From positions 1 to 30,523 of the forward strand of contig DAISYU010000034.1 in the NCBI GenBank assembly GCA_036825155.1: DNA of 30,523 bases, written 5' to 3'. The stretch is from DSAD01 sp036825155. GTDB lineage: Bacteria; Desulfobacterota; Desulfomonilia; UBA1062. Shown here piece by piece: positions 21,468-29,289 of this stretch. The translations under genes and the position numbers were made by a program. Below the pieces are notes generated by a model. That model ran no database searches and was not told the DNA's origin. It saw only the letters and a list, made by a program, of their open reading frames with translations. How positions within the stretch are numbered: the stretch's first letter is position 1; every line of letters begins with the position of its first letter.

Positions 21468-24034
21468 CGGAACAGGGCAATCTCTATCTTATCGATGGCA
21501 GTTCCTATGTGTACCGAGCCTTCTATGCCATGAGAAATCTCTCCACGTCAAAGGGCATGCCCACCAACGCGATCTATATCTTTTCGCGCATGCTCCTGAA
21601 ACTGCTCAAGGACAAGGATCCTCAACACATCTGTTTTGTCCTCGATTCCAGGGGGCCGACCCACCGGCATGCAATGTACAAGGATTACAAGGCAACCAGG
21701 CAGAAGATGCCCGAGGACCTTCAGATCCAGATCCCCTATATCATCGACATCGTTCAGGCCATGGGAATACCGCTGGTCCAGATCGAGGGCCTGGAAGCGG
21801 ACGATATCATTGCATCGCTGGCACGAAGGTATGAATCCGACTTCCGTGTGGTCATCATATCCGGCGACAAGGACCTCATGCAGCTGGTGAACGAAAAGAC
21901 ATCGGTGTGGGATACGCTGAAAGATACCACCTATGACCGGGATGCGGTCAAAGAAAAGTATGGGGTCTATCCGGAATATATCGCGGACCTGCTGGCCATC
22001 ATGGGAGACAGTTCCGACAATATACCCGGAATTCCCGGTATCGGGGCCAAGGGAGCCACCTCCCTGATCAATTCCTTCGGCCACCTGCAGGAGATTATCG
22101 ACAACACGGGGCAGATAAAAAGCGCCAAGCAGAAGTCTGCAATCGAGGAAAATCAGGAACATGCCCTGCTGGGCTACGAACTGGTGCGGCTTGACAAAGA
22201 TGTGGAAGTCGGCATCACGCCCGAAACATTCTGCAAGCAGGACATGGATACCCAGAAGCTCACGGGTCTCTTTGGTGATCTCGAGTTCAAGGGTCTCCTG
22301 GCAGAGATTTCCCAGGGCGAGCCTGTTGATGTCCGGCAGGGGCACGATGGAACAATCGAGTACACCCTCAAAAAAGATCTCTCAGGTGAGGCAGGGATGT
22401 ACGTTATACCCGGCACAGGTTCTTCTGTGTTTCAGGAAAATATCAGCTATGTGTGCCTCGATCCGAGGACCTACCTGGATCCCTTGAAGAACCCGGGGCT
22501 GAATCTCTGCATGCATGATGCGAAGAGATCGCTGGTGGCTGCAAAAAGAGACGGTATTGAGATCAGGGCAGGCATCAATGATACCATGCTTGCTGCATAC
22601 TGTATCGATGCGGCCAGCGGAACGAGCAGTCTCGAAGACTTATCCAGAGCACATCTGGACAGGGTGCTTCATACGGAGAAGGAGCTCAGTGGTACGGGAA
22701 GGAATGCACGGGGCATGGACCAGATCGAAGAATCCGTTCTCGCAGGGCATCTGGCTTCCCATGCCCAGGTCCTTGTCCCGCTGCAGGAAATTCTCTCCAG
22801 GGAAATGAAGCAACTCGGGGTGGATGGGATTTATTTCGATATCGAGATACCTTTAACAGGTGTGCTGGCAGACCTCGAGGATGTCGGCGTGCTCATCGAT
22901 GTAGATGTGCTTTCGGACATATCAAGGGAAATCACCTTCCATCTCGATGCGATGGAAAAGCAGATCTTTGCCATGGCAGGCAAGACATTCAACATCAATT
23001 CTCCAAAGCAGCTGGGGGTTATCCTGTTTGAGGACCTCTCCCTTCCGGTAGTGAAGAAGACCAAGACCGGATATTCCACGGACAGCAAGGTGCTTGAAGC
23101 CCTTGCGACCAGGCACGAACTCCCAGCCCTTATCCTGGACTATCGTACGTTTTCAAAACTGAAGAGTACCTATGTGGATGCGCTGCCTTCAATGATCGAC
23201 CCTGTAACAGGCAGGATCCATACCCTGTTTAATCAGGCGATAACGGCAACAGGAAGGATATCGTCATCGGAACCGAATCTGCAGAATATCCCAATCAGAA
23301 CCGAGATGGGCAGAAGGATCCGCCAGGCCTTCGTTGCACCCGAGGGTTTTGCCATCCTCAGTGCCGACTACTCCCAGATCGAGCTGAGGATTCTGGCCCA
23401 TATCTCAAAGGACGAAACGCTGAAGAACTCCTTTGTCCAGGGAGTGGATATCCATGCACGCACCGCCGCCGAGGTGTTCGATACCCCGCTGGAGATGGTA
23501 ACCGAGGACCAGCGAAGGCAGGCCAAGACGATCAACTTCGGCATCATCTACGGGATGGGCCCCCACAAGCTGTCGCAGGAACTGGGCATAAAACGGGATG
23601 TGGCTAAGCGCTATATCGAAAACTACCTCGCCAAGTATCCCGGGGTGAATGGCTATATGGAGTCCATCTACAACAAGGCCTCGAAGGACGGCTTTGTCAC
23701 GACGATCATGGGCAGGAGGAGGACCATCCCCCAGATCAACTCAGACAATTTCAACGAGCGTGAGGGCGCACGGAGAATCGCTATCAACACCCCGATTCAG
23801 GGCAGTGCGGCAGACATTATCAAGATCGCGATGGTAAAGATCCATGAAAAGATCCGTACCATGAAGAGCAGGATGATCCTCCAGGTTCACGACGAACTCG
23901 TGTTCGAGGCCGCCCTTGACGAGATTGAAGAACTGAGAGAACTCGTCAGATATGAAATGGAAAACGCAATCGCACTATCAGTTCCCACCAGGGTGGATAT
24001 CGGAGTGGGGAAGAACTGGGCCGAGGCGCATTAG
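21464..24034 (+). CDS. polA: DNA polymerase I
   Basis: An 856-residue Pol I that fills gaps and removes RNA primers. The 5'-3' exonuclease domain (1-290) has LIDGSSYVYRAFYA, LEADDIIASLA, ISGDKDLMQLV and GDSSDNIPGIPGIGAKGA. The polymerase domain (about 455-856) has motif A DYSQIELRI (Asp635), motif B RRQAKTINFGIIYG and motif C QVHDELVF (807-814). The middle domain (about 306-450) is about 45 residues shorter than in E. coli, and I find no D-x-E pair and no intact exo II motif (HDAKRSLVA); only DTMLAAY remains. Proofreading is therefore probably absent, as in Taq or Bacillus Pol I. GGAGG lies about 12 bases upstream. It is the last gene of the overlapping run. Confidence 0.96.
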   Translation: MTEQGNLYLIDGSSYVYRAFYAMRNLSTSKGMPTNAIYIFSRMLLKLLKDKDPQHICFVLDSRGPTHRHAMYKDYKATRQKMPEDLQIQIPYIIDIVQAMGIPLVQIEGLEADDIIASLARRYESDFRVVIISGDKDLMQLVNEKTSVWDTLKDTTYDRDAVKEKYGVYPEYIADLLAIMGDSSDNIPGIPGIGAKGATSLINSFGHLQEIIDNTGQIKSAKQKSAIEENQEHALLGYELVRLDKDVEVGITPETFCKQDMDTQKLTGLFGDLEFKGLLAEISQGEPVDVRQGHDGTIEYTLKKDLSGEAGMYVIPGTGSSVFQENISYVCLDPRTYLDPLKNPGLNLCMHDAKRSLVAAKRDGIEIRAGINDTMLAAYCIDAASGTSSLEDLSRAHLDRVLHTEKELSGTGRNARGMDQIEESVLAGHLASHAQVLVPLQEILSREMKQLGVDGIYFDIEIPLTGVLADLEDVGVLIDVDVLSDISREITFHLDAMEKQIFAMAGKTFNINSPKQLGVILFEDLSLPVVKKTKTGYSTDSKVLEALATRHELPALILDYRTFSKLKSTYVDALPSMIDPVTGRIHTLFNQAITATGRISSSEPNLQNIPIRTEMGRRIRQAFVAPEGFAILSADYSQIELRILAHISKDETLKNSFVQGVDIHARTAAEVFDTPLEMVTEDQRRQAKTINFGIIYGMGPHKLSQELGIKRDVAKRYIENYLAKYPGVNGYMESIYNKASKDGFVTTIMGRRRTIPQINSDNFNEREGARRIAINTPIQGSAADIIKIAMVKIHEKIRTMKSRMILQVHDELVFEAALDEIEELRELVRYEMENAIALSVPTRVDIGVGKNWAEAH

Positions 24035-24057
24035 AAAAATACTTTCAGGAAGATCGT

Positions 24058-24181
24058 GATCTCAGGCAGTGCGAACAGGAACGCGCAAGATCCAAGGCAG
24101 ATCAAGACATAGGGTTCATGATCCCAGGCAGGACAGGACTTGTGGTGCAAGATCTCAGGCAGAAGATAAAAACTTACGAAT
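24058..24181. repeat. Four-unit 31-bp periodic repeat
   Basis: The 12-base core GATCYMAGGCAG occurs at 24058, 24089, 24120 and 24151, exactly 31 bases apart each time (cores differ only at bases 5-6). Between cores the units are diverged; units 1 and 3 both end GCAA, and units 2 and 3 share 11 of the last 19 bases. The array begins 24 bases after the polA stop. It is either a decayed minisatellite or an array of binding sites on one face of the helix (about three turns). Confidence 0.75.
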
Positions 24182-24276
24182 TTGGAATTTCGGATTGCAA
24201 ATTTCAAATTTAAAAACAAAAAAGGAAACTGATAAAACCTCACTGCAGGGACGCGGAGTTCGCAGAAATTGATGAG

Positions 24277-24310
24277 TTTTCTCCAATCAGGAGACGATGA
24301 TTGGAGAAAA
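24277..24310. repeat. Perfect 13-bp inverted repeat
   Basis: TTTTCTCCAATCA (24277-24289) and TGATTGGAGAAAA (24298-24310) are perfect inverted copies around an 8-base centre. No T run follows outside the stem, so it is not a standard terminator, though it lies in the region where polA transcription should end. Confidence 0.6.
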
Positions 24311-24381
24311 GACCAACCTTTCGATGGCGTGAAAAACTTACGGTCCACCTTTCATTGTTCATGAGTTACCATTAACGAACC

Positions 24382-24407
24382 ATGTGGGAGCGGCTTCAGC
24401 CGCGATT
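24382..24407. repeat. REP-like palindromic element
   Basis: The sequence around GTGGGAGCGGCTTCAGCCGC (24384-24403) closely resembles REP elements of Pseudomonas and Xanthomonas: a GTGGGAG head followed by a GCGGCT-TC-AGCCGC hairpin and GAT. Such elements are moved by RAYT transposases (TnpA-REP). Only one copy is in the window and no RAYT gene. Confidence 0.5.
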
Positions 24408-24426
24408 GATTTTTCGATGACGGAAC

Positions 24427-24462
24427 AAAACATAAAGGGGGCAGTGAAGAACATGCCCCCTT
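24427..24462 (-). terminator. Terminator of acyl-CoA dehydrogenase gene
   Basis: On the minus strand AAGGGGGCA (24462-24454) pairs perfectly with TGCCCCCTT (24443-24435) around a 10-base loop and is followed by a T-rich tract with TTTT at 24430-24427. It lies 20 bases after the stop codon. Confidence 0.65.
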
Positions 24463-24482
24463 GTGTCAATCTGATCTTTTTA

Positions 24483-25631
24483 TTAGCGTTTTCCCAGCAC
24501 GCTGCGGGCAATGACGACCCTCATGATCTCGTTGGTGCCTTCATAGATCTGGGTGATCTTTGCATCACGCATGAGCCGTTCCATGGGGTACTCGGTGACA
24601 TAACCGTATCCGCCAAGGATCTGGACCCCTTCAATGGTGGCATCCATTGCTGTGTCCGATGCAAACATCTTTGCCTGAGCCGCTTCTTTCTCAAATGGCA
24701 GGTCATTGCTCTCGAGCCATGCCGCCTTGTGAATGAGGAGTTCCGATGCGTCGATACGTGTTGCCATGTCTGCGAGTTTGAACTGGGTGGCCTGGAAGGC
24801 TTCGAGGGGTTTGCCGAACTGGACCCGCTCTTTGGAATACTTCACTGATTCCTCCAGGCATGCCTTTGCAATGCCAAGGGCCTGTGAAGCGATACCGATG
24901 CGGCCGGAATCCAGTGTGGTGAGCATCTGCCTGAATCCTGAACCCGGGTCTCCCAAGATGGCGTCTTTGGGGATGCGTGCATCCTGGAATACGAGCTCTG
25001 ATGTTCCGGATCCTCTGATGCCGAGCTTGTCTTCCACCTTGCCTACCGAGAAACCCTCGGTCTCTTCAAAGTTAATGATGAACTGGGTGATCCCTTTGTA
25101 GCCCTTGTCTTTATCGGTTACCGCGGCAATAACCCCGTATTTGGCAATATTGCCGTTGGTGATAAATTTTTTCTCCCCGTTGATGATCCAGGAATCTCCG
25201 TCGAGCACGGCGCTTGTCTTCATGCCCGCCGGATCAGAACCGGCATTTGCCTCGGTGAGGCCGTAGCAACCATGTGCCTCACCGGATGCAACCGGTGTAT
25301 TGAACTTGATCTTCTGCTCCTCGGTCCCAAACTTGTAGACCGGGAACCCGTACAGGGAGTTGTTTACAGACATAATCACGCCGGTGCTGGCACAACCCCT
25401 TGATATCTCGACTAATATCAACGCATATGCAAGATAATCCATGCCTGCCCCGCCGTATTCTGCAGGTATGGCAACCCCCATGAAGCCGTTCTCAGCCATT
25501 TTTCTCAAGACTTCATCGTTGTGGCGATGGGTTTGATCGATCTCGGCAGCTCTGGGCTTGAGCTCCTGATCGGCAAACCTCCGTGCCATGTCCTGTACCA
25601 TTTTGTGCTCATCACTTAATGAGAAATCCAT
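24483..25631 (-). CDS. Short-chain acyl-CoA dehydrogenase
   Basis: A 382-residue flavoprotein of the acyl-CoA dehydrogenase family, the usual length, resembling butyryl-CoA dehydrogenases. It would oxidise a short acyl-CoA to the 2-enoyl-CoA, passing electrons to an electron-transfer flavoprotein. Signatures: CYGLTEANAGSDPAG (122-136), ITNGNIAKY, GIRGSGTSELVF (204-215), and the catalytic base Glu364 in QIYEGTNEIMR. GGAGG lies six bases before the ATG. There are no etfAB, thiolase or CoA-transferase genes beside it. Two inverted repeats upstream could be operators of a TetR-type regulator, common for fatty-acid genes; this is inference. Confidence 0.93.
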   Translation of the reverse strand: MDFSLSDEHKMVQDMARRFADQELKPRAAEIDQTHRHNDEVLRKMAENGFMGVAIPAEYGGAGMDYLAYALILVEISRGCASTGVIMSVNNSLYGFPVYKFGTEEQKIKFNTPVASGEAHGCYGLTEANAGSDPAGMKTSAVLDGDSWIINGEKKFITNGNIAKYGVIAAVTDKDKGYKGITQFIINFEETEGFSVGKVEDKLGIRGSGTSELVFQDARIPKDAILGDPGSGFRQMLTTLDSGRIGIASQALGIAKACLEESVKYSKERVQFGKPLEAFQATQFKLADMATRIDASELLIHKAAWLESNDLPFEKEAAQAKMFASDTAMDATIEGVQILGGYGYVTEYPMERLMRDAKITQIYEGTNEIMRVVIARSVLGKR

Positions 25632-25654
25632 ACATTCCCTCCTAGTTGTTCTAA

Positions 25655-25673
25655 GATATAATCATGTTATATC
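25655..25673. promoter_or_regulatory. Inverted repeat before acyl-CoA dehydrogenase, candidate operator
   Basis: GATATAA-5-TTATATC is a perfect 7-bp inverted repeat 24-42 bases upstream of the dehydrogenase start, containing a TATAAC that could be its -10. A second, imperfect one (ATGAGT-4-ATTCAT, 25734-25749, one mismatch) resembles TetR-type fatty-acid regulator sites. Neither can be assigned to a regulator from this window. Confidence 0.35.
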
Positions 25674-25852
25674 CTGGATTTTTAAAAAAAGAAAAAAGCC
25701 TGTGTGCGAGAATACAGCGAGTGTAGTCGGAACATGAGTGACCATTCATTTTCTATAAACTGTAATAAGGCCCATGTCAACAGTATCATCCCGTCGTTGT
25801 TCTGCTCTTTTTTGCTGTGTCATCCCTGATGATGGCGGGGTAGAAAATTGGC

Positions 25853-25880
25853 TTTACCAGGGAGGCCGATTTGGTATAAT
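25853..25880 (+). promoter_or_regulatory. Sigma-70 promoter of serC (extended -10)
   Basis: TATAAT (25875-25880) with TGG directly before it (extended -10) and TTTACC (25853-25858, four of six) 16 bases upstream. Predicted start near 25887, giving a leader of about 36 bases. Confidence 0.65.
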
Positions 25881-25922
25881 GAAAAAGATTGTTAATGAAT
25901 ATCGAGGAGGCATACAGGAATT

Positions 25923-27005
25923 ATGAGAAACGTATTTATCTTTAATCCAGGGCCGGCAGTACTCCCGGAGCCGGTTCTCGAAAGCACCAGCAAGGCAGCA
26001 TTGAATTTTGCGAATACCGGCATGTCAATCATGGAAGTGAGCCATCGATCCAAGGAATTCGATGCATTGGCAAACGAGACAATATCCCTGCTTCGTGACA
26101 TCATGGGCATCCCGGAGAACTATAAGGTTCTCTTTCTTCAGGGCGGGGCAAGCCTGCAGTTTGCCATGGTCCCCATGAATCTTCTTGGACCTGATGAGGT
26201 AGCAGACTATATCGATACCGGCAGTTGGTCGTCAAATGCCATCAAAGAGGCAAAGAAGATCGGCAAGGTGAATATCGCCGCATCGTCAAAGGATGATAGT
26301 TACACGAGGATTCCAACCCCGGAGGAGATCACGTTCACGCCGGGCGCGGCATACTGCCATATCACATCCAATAATACCATCTATGGAAGCCAGTGGCAGA
26401 CCTTCCCGGACACCAAAGATGTTCCCCTTGTTGCAGACATGTCGTCAGACATCCTGTCGAGGAAGATCGATGTGTCGAAATTCGGGATCATCTATGCCGG
26501 AGCGCAGAAAAATATGGGCCCGGCAGGAGTGACTGCCGTTATCATCCGGGATGACCTGGCTGACAAGGCTCCGGAAAACACCCCCACCATGCTGAAGTAT
26601 TCCACTCACGTGAGCAAGAATTCAATGCACAACACGTGTCCGGTCACCGCCATCTTCGTGGTGCATGAGGTGTTGAAGTGGATCATCGACCAGGGCGGGG
26701 TCTCTGAGATAGAGAAGATCAACGTGAAGAAAGCCGCACTTATCTATGATATCCTCGATGCCAGTAAGTTCTACAGGGGAACCGTGGAAAAGGCGTCCAG
26801 ATCGAAGATGAATATCCCGTTCAGGCTTCCCAGCGAAGACCTGGAAAAAGAATTCCTGGCCGAAGCCGGCAGCAAAGGTCTGGTGGGTCTCAAGGGCCAC
26901 CGCTCAGTGGGCGGCATCAGGGCATCGATGTACAATGCTCTCCCAATGGAAGGTGCCCAGCGGCTTGCAGACTTCATGGTTGAATTCGAAAAGAGCAAAT
27001 CCTGA
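25923..27005 (+). CDS. serC: Phosphoserine aminotransferase
   Basis: A 360-residue PLP enzyme (family usual 355-365) converting 3-phosphohydroxypyruvate and glutamate to O-phosphoserine in serine biosynthesis. It also acts in pyridoxal-phosphate synthesis in some bacteria. Hallmarks: NFIFNPGP-type start (FIFNPGPAVLPEPV), SHRSKEF (40-46), LFLQGGASLQFAMVPMNLL (70-88), VADMSSDILSR, and the PLP-binding Lys196 in YAGAQKNMGPAG. An AGGA lies close to the ATG, with a stronger GAGGAGG somewhat further upstream. It is a single gene with its own promoter and a hairpin after it. Confidence 0.97.
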   Translation: MRNVFIFNPGPAVLPEPVLESTSKAALNFANTGMSIMEVSHRSKEFDALANETISLLRDIMGIPENYKVLFLQGGASLQFAMVPMNLLGPDEVADYIDTGSWSSNAIKEAKKIGKVNIAASSKDDSYTRIPTPEEITFTPGAAYCHITSNNTIYGSQWQTFPDTKDVPLVADMSSDILSRKIDVSKFGIIYAGAQKNMGPAGVTAVIIRDDLADKAPENTPTMLKYSTHVSKNSMHNTCPVTAIFVVHEVLKWIIDQGGVSEIEKINVKKAALIYDILDASKFYRGTVEKASRSKMNIPFRLPSEDLEKEFLAEAGSKGLVGLKGHRSVGGIRASMYNALPMEGAQRLADFMVEFEKSKS

Positions 27006-27014
27006 ATATAATAT

Positions 27015-27038
27015 GGGCAGGGAATACGTTCCCTGCCC
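27015..27038. terminator. Hairpin between convergent serC and chemoreceptor genes
   Basis: GGGCAGGGAA (27015-27024) and TTCCCTGCCC (27029-27038) form a perfect 10-bp stem closed by a TACG loop (UNCG type, unusually stable as RNA). There is no real T run on the plus side and only a TA-rich tail on the minus side, so termination strength is uncertain. Confidence 0.55.
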
Positions 27039-27135
27039 TGATAAAGATCATCTTATCCGTATACCTCAAGGAATCCTGGTTCGATGCATTAAAAAGCGGT
27101 AAGAAGCTATTGTCTATGCCTCTATGCCGGACCGT

Positions 27136-28884
27136 CTAGAAGTTTTGAAACCCGGACTCCATATCCTGACATGCCTCCTGCAGAGTTTCATGAGAAGAGG
27201 ATCTCATCGGAGTACTTCCGCCTGTATTGGATTTTTCGGCGGACACGGTGAAGAGTTTTATCTTCTCTGCCAGTTCCATGGCCCCGACACTCAGGTGATG
27301 GGAGGTGCTGGTGAGTTCCTCCGCCGTGGATGCATTCTGCTGTGTACCCGCGTCGATCTCGGCAATTGCATGGTTCAGTTCCTCCACATTACTGGCCTGG
27401 TTGGAAGAGGAGTGGGCAATCTCGTCGATGGTCTTGGACAGATTATCGATGTGCCGGATGATCTCTTCGAGGATGTCTCCTGATTTCTTGACCATGTCAT
27501 CGCCCGCAATAATTTTGCTGACCGTATCTTCGATCAGGCTGCGGATCTCCCGGGAGGCCTCGGCCGAGCGTTGTGCGAGGGAACGCACCTCCTGGGCCAC
27601 CACGGCGAAGCCTTTCCCGTGTTCTCCTGCCCTGGCAGCTTCCACTGCCGCATTGAGCGCCAGGAGGTTGGTCTGGAAGGCGACATCGTTTACCGTGATA
27701 ACGATAGTGCCGATCTTTTTTGAGGCCTCGGAGATCTCGTCCATTGCCAGTATGAGCTCCTTTGACATCTTCCCGCTCTCGCTGACCATCTGTACCATCT
27801 CACGTGTTTTCCTAAGACCGGAAGATGCATTTTCTGCATTGAGCTTTATGGCCGTGGTCATTTCATCTACGGTAGCAGCCAGTTCCTCGATGGAGGAAGC
27901 CTGTTCCTGAGAAGACTGCGAGAGTACCTGCGTCCCAAACAAAATCTCCTGGGTGGCTGTGTCGAGCTGTGCCGAGTTCTGCTTGACCTTGCCGATGATG
28001 TTCTCCAGATTTGCGATGAACCGGTTGAACCAGCGTGCACAATCCCCCATTTCATCCAGCGTGTTCACCCTCAGCCTCATTCTCAGGTCACCCACGCCGT
28101 GGGTGATATCTTTGAGCATCTCGGACATGTCATGGATGGACGACCACATGGTCTTGCTGAGCAGATACCCGTTCAGGCATATGATAAAGAAGGTCTGTCC
28201 CATTAATATGAAGAATCCGAGTTGGATGGAGCCCAGGGGCACAAGGCCCAGGATTGACAGGTAGATGATGCCGATCAGGATGGCCAAAGGAGGAACGGCA
28301 ATACAGAGGATGAGCAGGAGAAGCTTTGTCCTGAAGCTCATCCGCCAGAGTTTCAAATCGGCATACGATTTTCCGCTCTGGCCCGACATCTGGAGGAAGG
28401 GTATCAGAGAATTCTCGGAAACAAGGAAATACAGGGCCATATCGGTGATTCCCGTCATAAGGAGGATGTTCTCCGCGATCAGGGCCTCCGCCATGGTGAT
28501 CCTGCCGGTAAGGAAAAACGGTCCCAGGATGCTGGCGAACGCCACGAGTGCCCAGCGAAGAAGAATCACAATCCCTTCGAGCGCGGGTATGATCGATGCG
28601 TTCTTAAGTGCCTTCTTATTCAGCTCGACATCGAGATGACCCCGGCTGTAACCTTCCATCCACCGGACAATGGGCCGGGTCAGGTAGTATTTCAGCCATA
28701 CGCCGAACGAACATGACACAATGGTCTGTCCTATCAGGTACACCATGAACTCGGTAAAATATTCCCGGGTAAAATGAACGGCAAAGAAAGAAAAGTACAC
28801 TACAATCGGAACGACAACTACATAGGTAATGAACTCCTGGAAAATTGCCGGCTTAACAAAAATATCCCCATTATGATCCTTCAT
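27136..28884 (-). CDS. Methyl-accepting chemotaxis protein with six-helix membrane domain
   Basis: A 582-residue chemoreceptor. About six hydrophobic segments (roughly 14-38, 45-68, 103-126, 134-155, 186-211 and 222-242) replace the usual two helices and periplasmic sensor, so sensing is likely within the membrane. A HAMP region follows (about 243-300), then the signalling domain whose hairpin tip VAFQTNLLALNAAVEAARAG (401-420) and EHGKGFAVVAQEVRSLAQRS are standard for CheA/CheW coupling. No NWETF-like CheR tether; it ends GFQNF. A GTG start nine codons earlier lacks a ribosome binding site; ATG 28884 has AAAAGGAG about ten bases upstream. No che genes are nearby. Confidence 0.92.
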   Translation of the reverse strand: MKDHNGDIFVKPAIFQEFITYVVVVPIVVYFSFFAVHFTREYFTEFMVYLIGQTIVSCSFGVWLKYYLTRPIVRWMEGYSRGHLDVELNKKALKNASIIPALEGIVILLRWALVAFASILGPFFLTGRITMAEALIAENILLMTGITDMALYFLVSENSLIPFLQMSGQSGKSYADLKLWRMSFRTKLLLLILCIAVPPLAILIGIIYLSILGLVPLGSIQLGFFILMGQTFFIICLNGYLLSKTMWSSIHDMSEMLKDITHGVGDLRMRLRVNTLDEMGDCARWFNRFIANLENIIGKVKQNSAQLDTATQEILFGTQVLSQSSQEQASSIEELAATVDEMTTAIKLNAENASSGLRKTREMVQMVSESGKMSKELILAMDEISEASKKIGTIVITVNDVAFQTNLLALNAAVEAARAGEHGKGFAVVAQEVRSLAQRSAEASREIRSLIEDTVSKIIAGDDMVKKSGDILEEIIRHIDNLSKTIDEIAHSSSNQASNVEELNHAIAEIDAGTQQNASTAEELTSTSHHLSVGAMELAEKIKLFTVSAEKSNTGGSTPMRSSSHETLQEACQDMESGFQNF

Positions 28885-29115
28885 ACTGTGGTTTGCTCCT
28901 TTTCCACACAAAAAAATTGCAAAACTCCGCCATGGTGTTCTCTATCGGGAAAAAGGAAATGAAAATTTAATCATAGCATTGTTTTATATCGTATATAGCA
29001 TGATCGGAAAATGAGCTGCAATAAGGATTCACTTGATATCATATAAATAAGACATAAATAACAATAAGTTATGATCATCTCAGGAGGTTAATTTGGTTGA
29101 TCGACTAATAAATTG

Positions 29116-29146
29116 TTGACAACTTCACATGCACGTTTAGTATTAA
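29116..29146 (+). promoter_or_regulatory. Possible promoter of the aminotransferase gene
   Basis: A perfect TTGACA (29116-29121) with TATTAA (29141-29146) 19 bases downstream. Spacing is long, so this is tentative. It is supported by the palindrome just after it. Confidence 0.3.
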
Positions 29147-29154
29147 GAATACAG

Positions 29155-29170
29155 CCGATATCGATATCGG
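29155..29170. promoter_or_regulatory. Perfect 16-bp palindrome, candidate operator
   Basis: CCGATATCGATATCGG is fully self-complementary. It lies at about +1 to +20 of the tentative aminotransferase promoter, a classic repressor position. Confidence 0.45.
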
Positions 29171-29253
29171 AAATTGATTGTGGTGTAAACACGGAGATCA
29201 ATGATGCCTGTAGCAGGCGGAGTGTCGTCGATTTTCCGGTTTGGTAATGAACA

Positions 29254-29273
29254 TGCATGAATCTTTTCATGCA
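29254..29273 (+). promoter_or_regulatory. Hairpin just before the aminotransferase ribosome binding site
   Basis: TGCATGAA (29254-29261) and TTCATGCA (29266-29273) form an 8-bp stem with a TCTT loop, ending about 7 bases before the GGGGGAGG ribosome binding site. It could influence translation or message stability. The rest of 28885-29289 shows no gene. Confidence 0.35.
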
Positions 29274-29289
29274 GTCAAGGGGGAGGAAA

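Noticed and set aside
21548..22345. 265-codon minus-strand frame
   Set aside because: Antisense to the 5'-3' exonuclease part of polA and shows no family motifs.
24058..24181. CRISPR array
   Set aside because: The unit is 31 bases in total with a 12-base core, leaving no room for 30-base spacers, and there are no cas genes.
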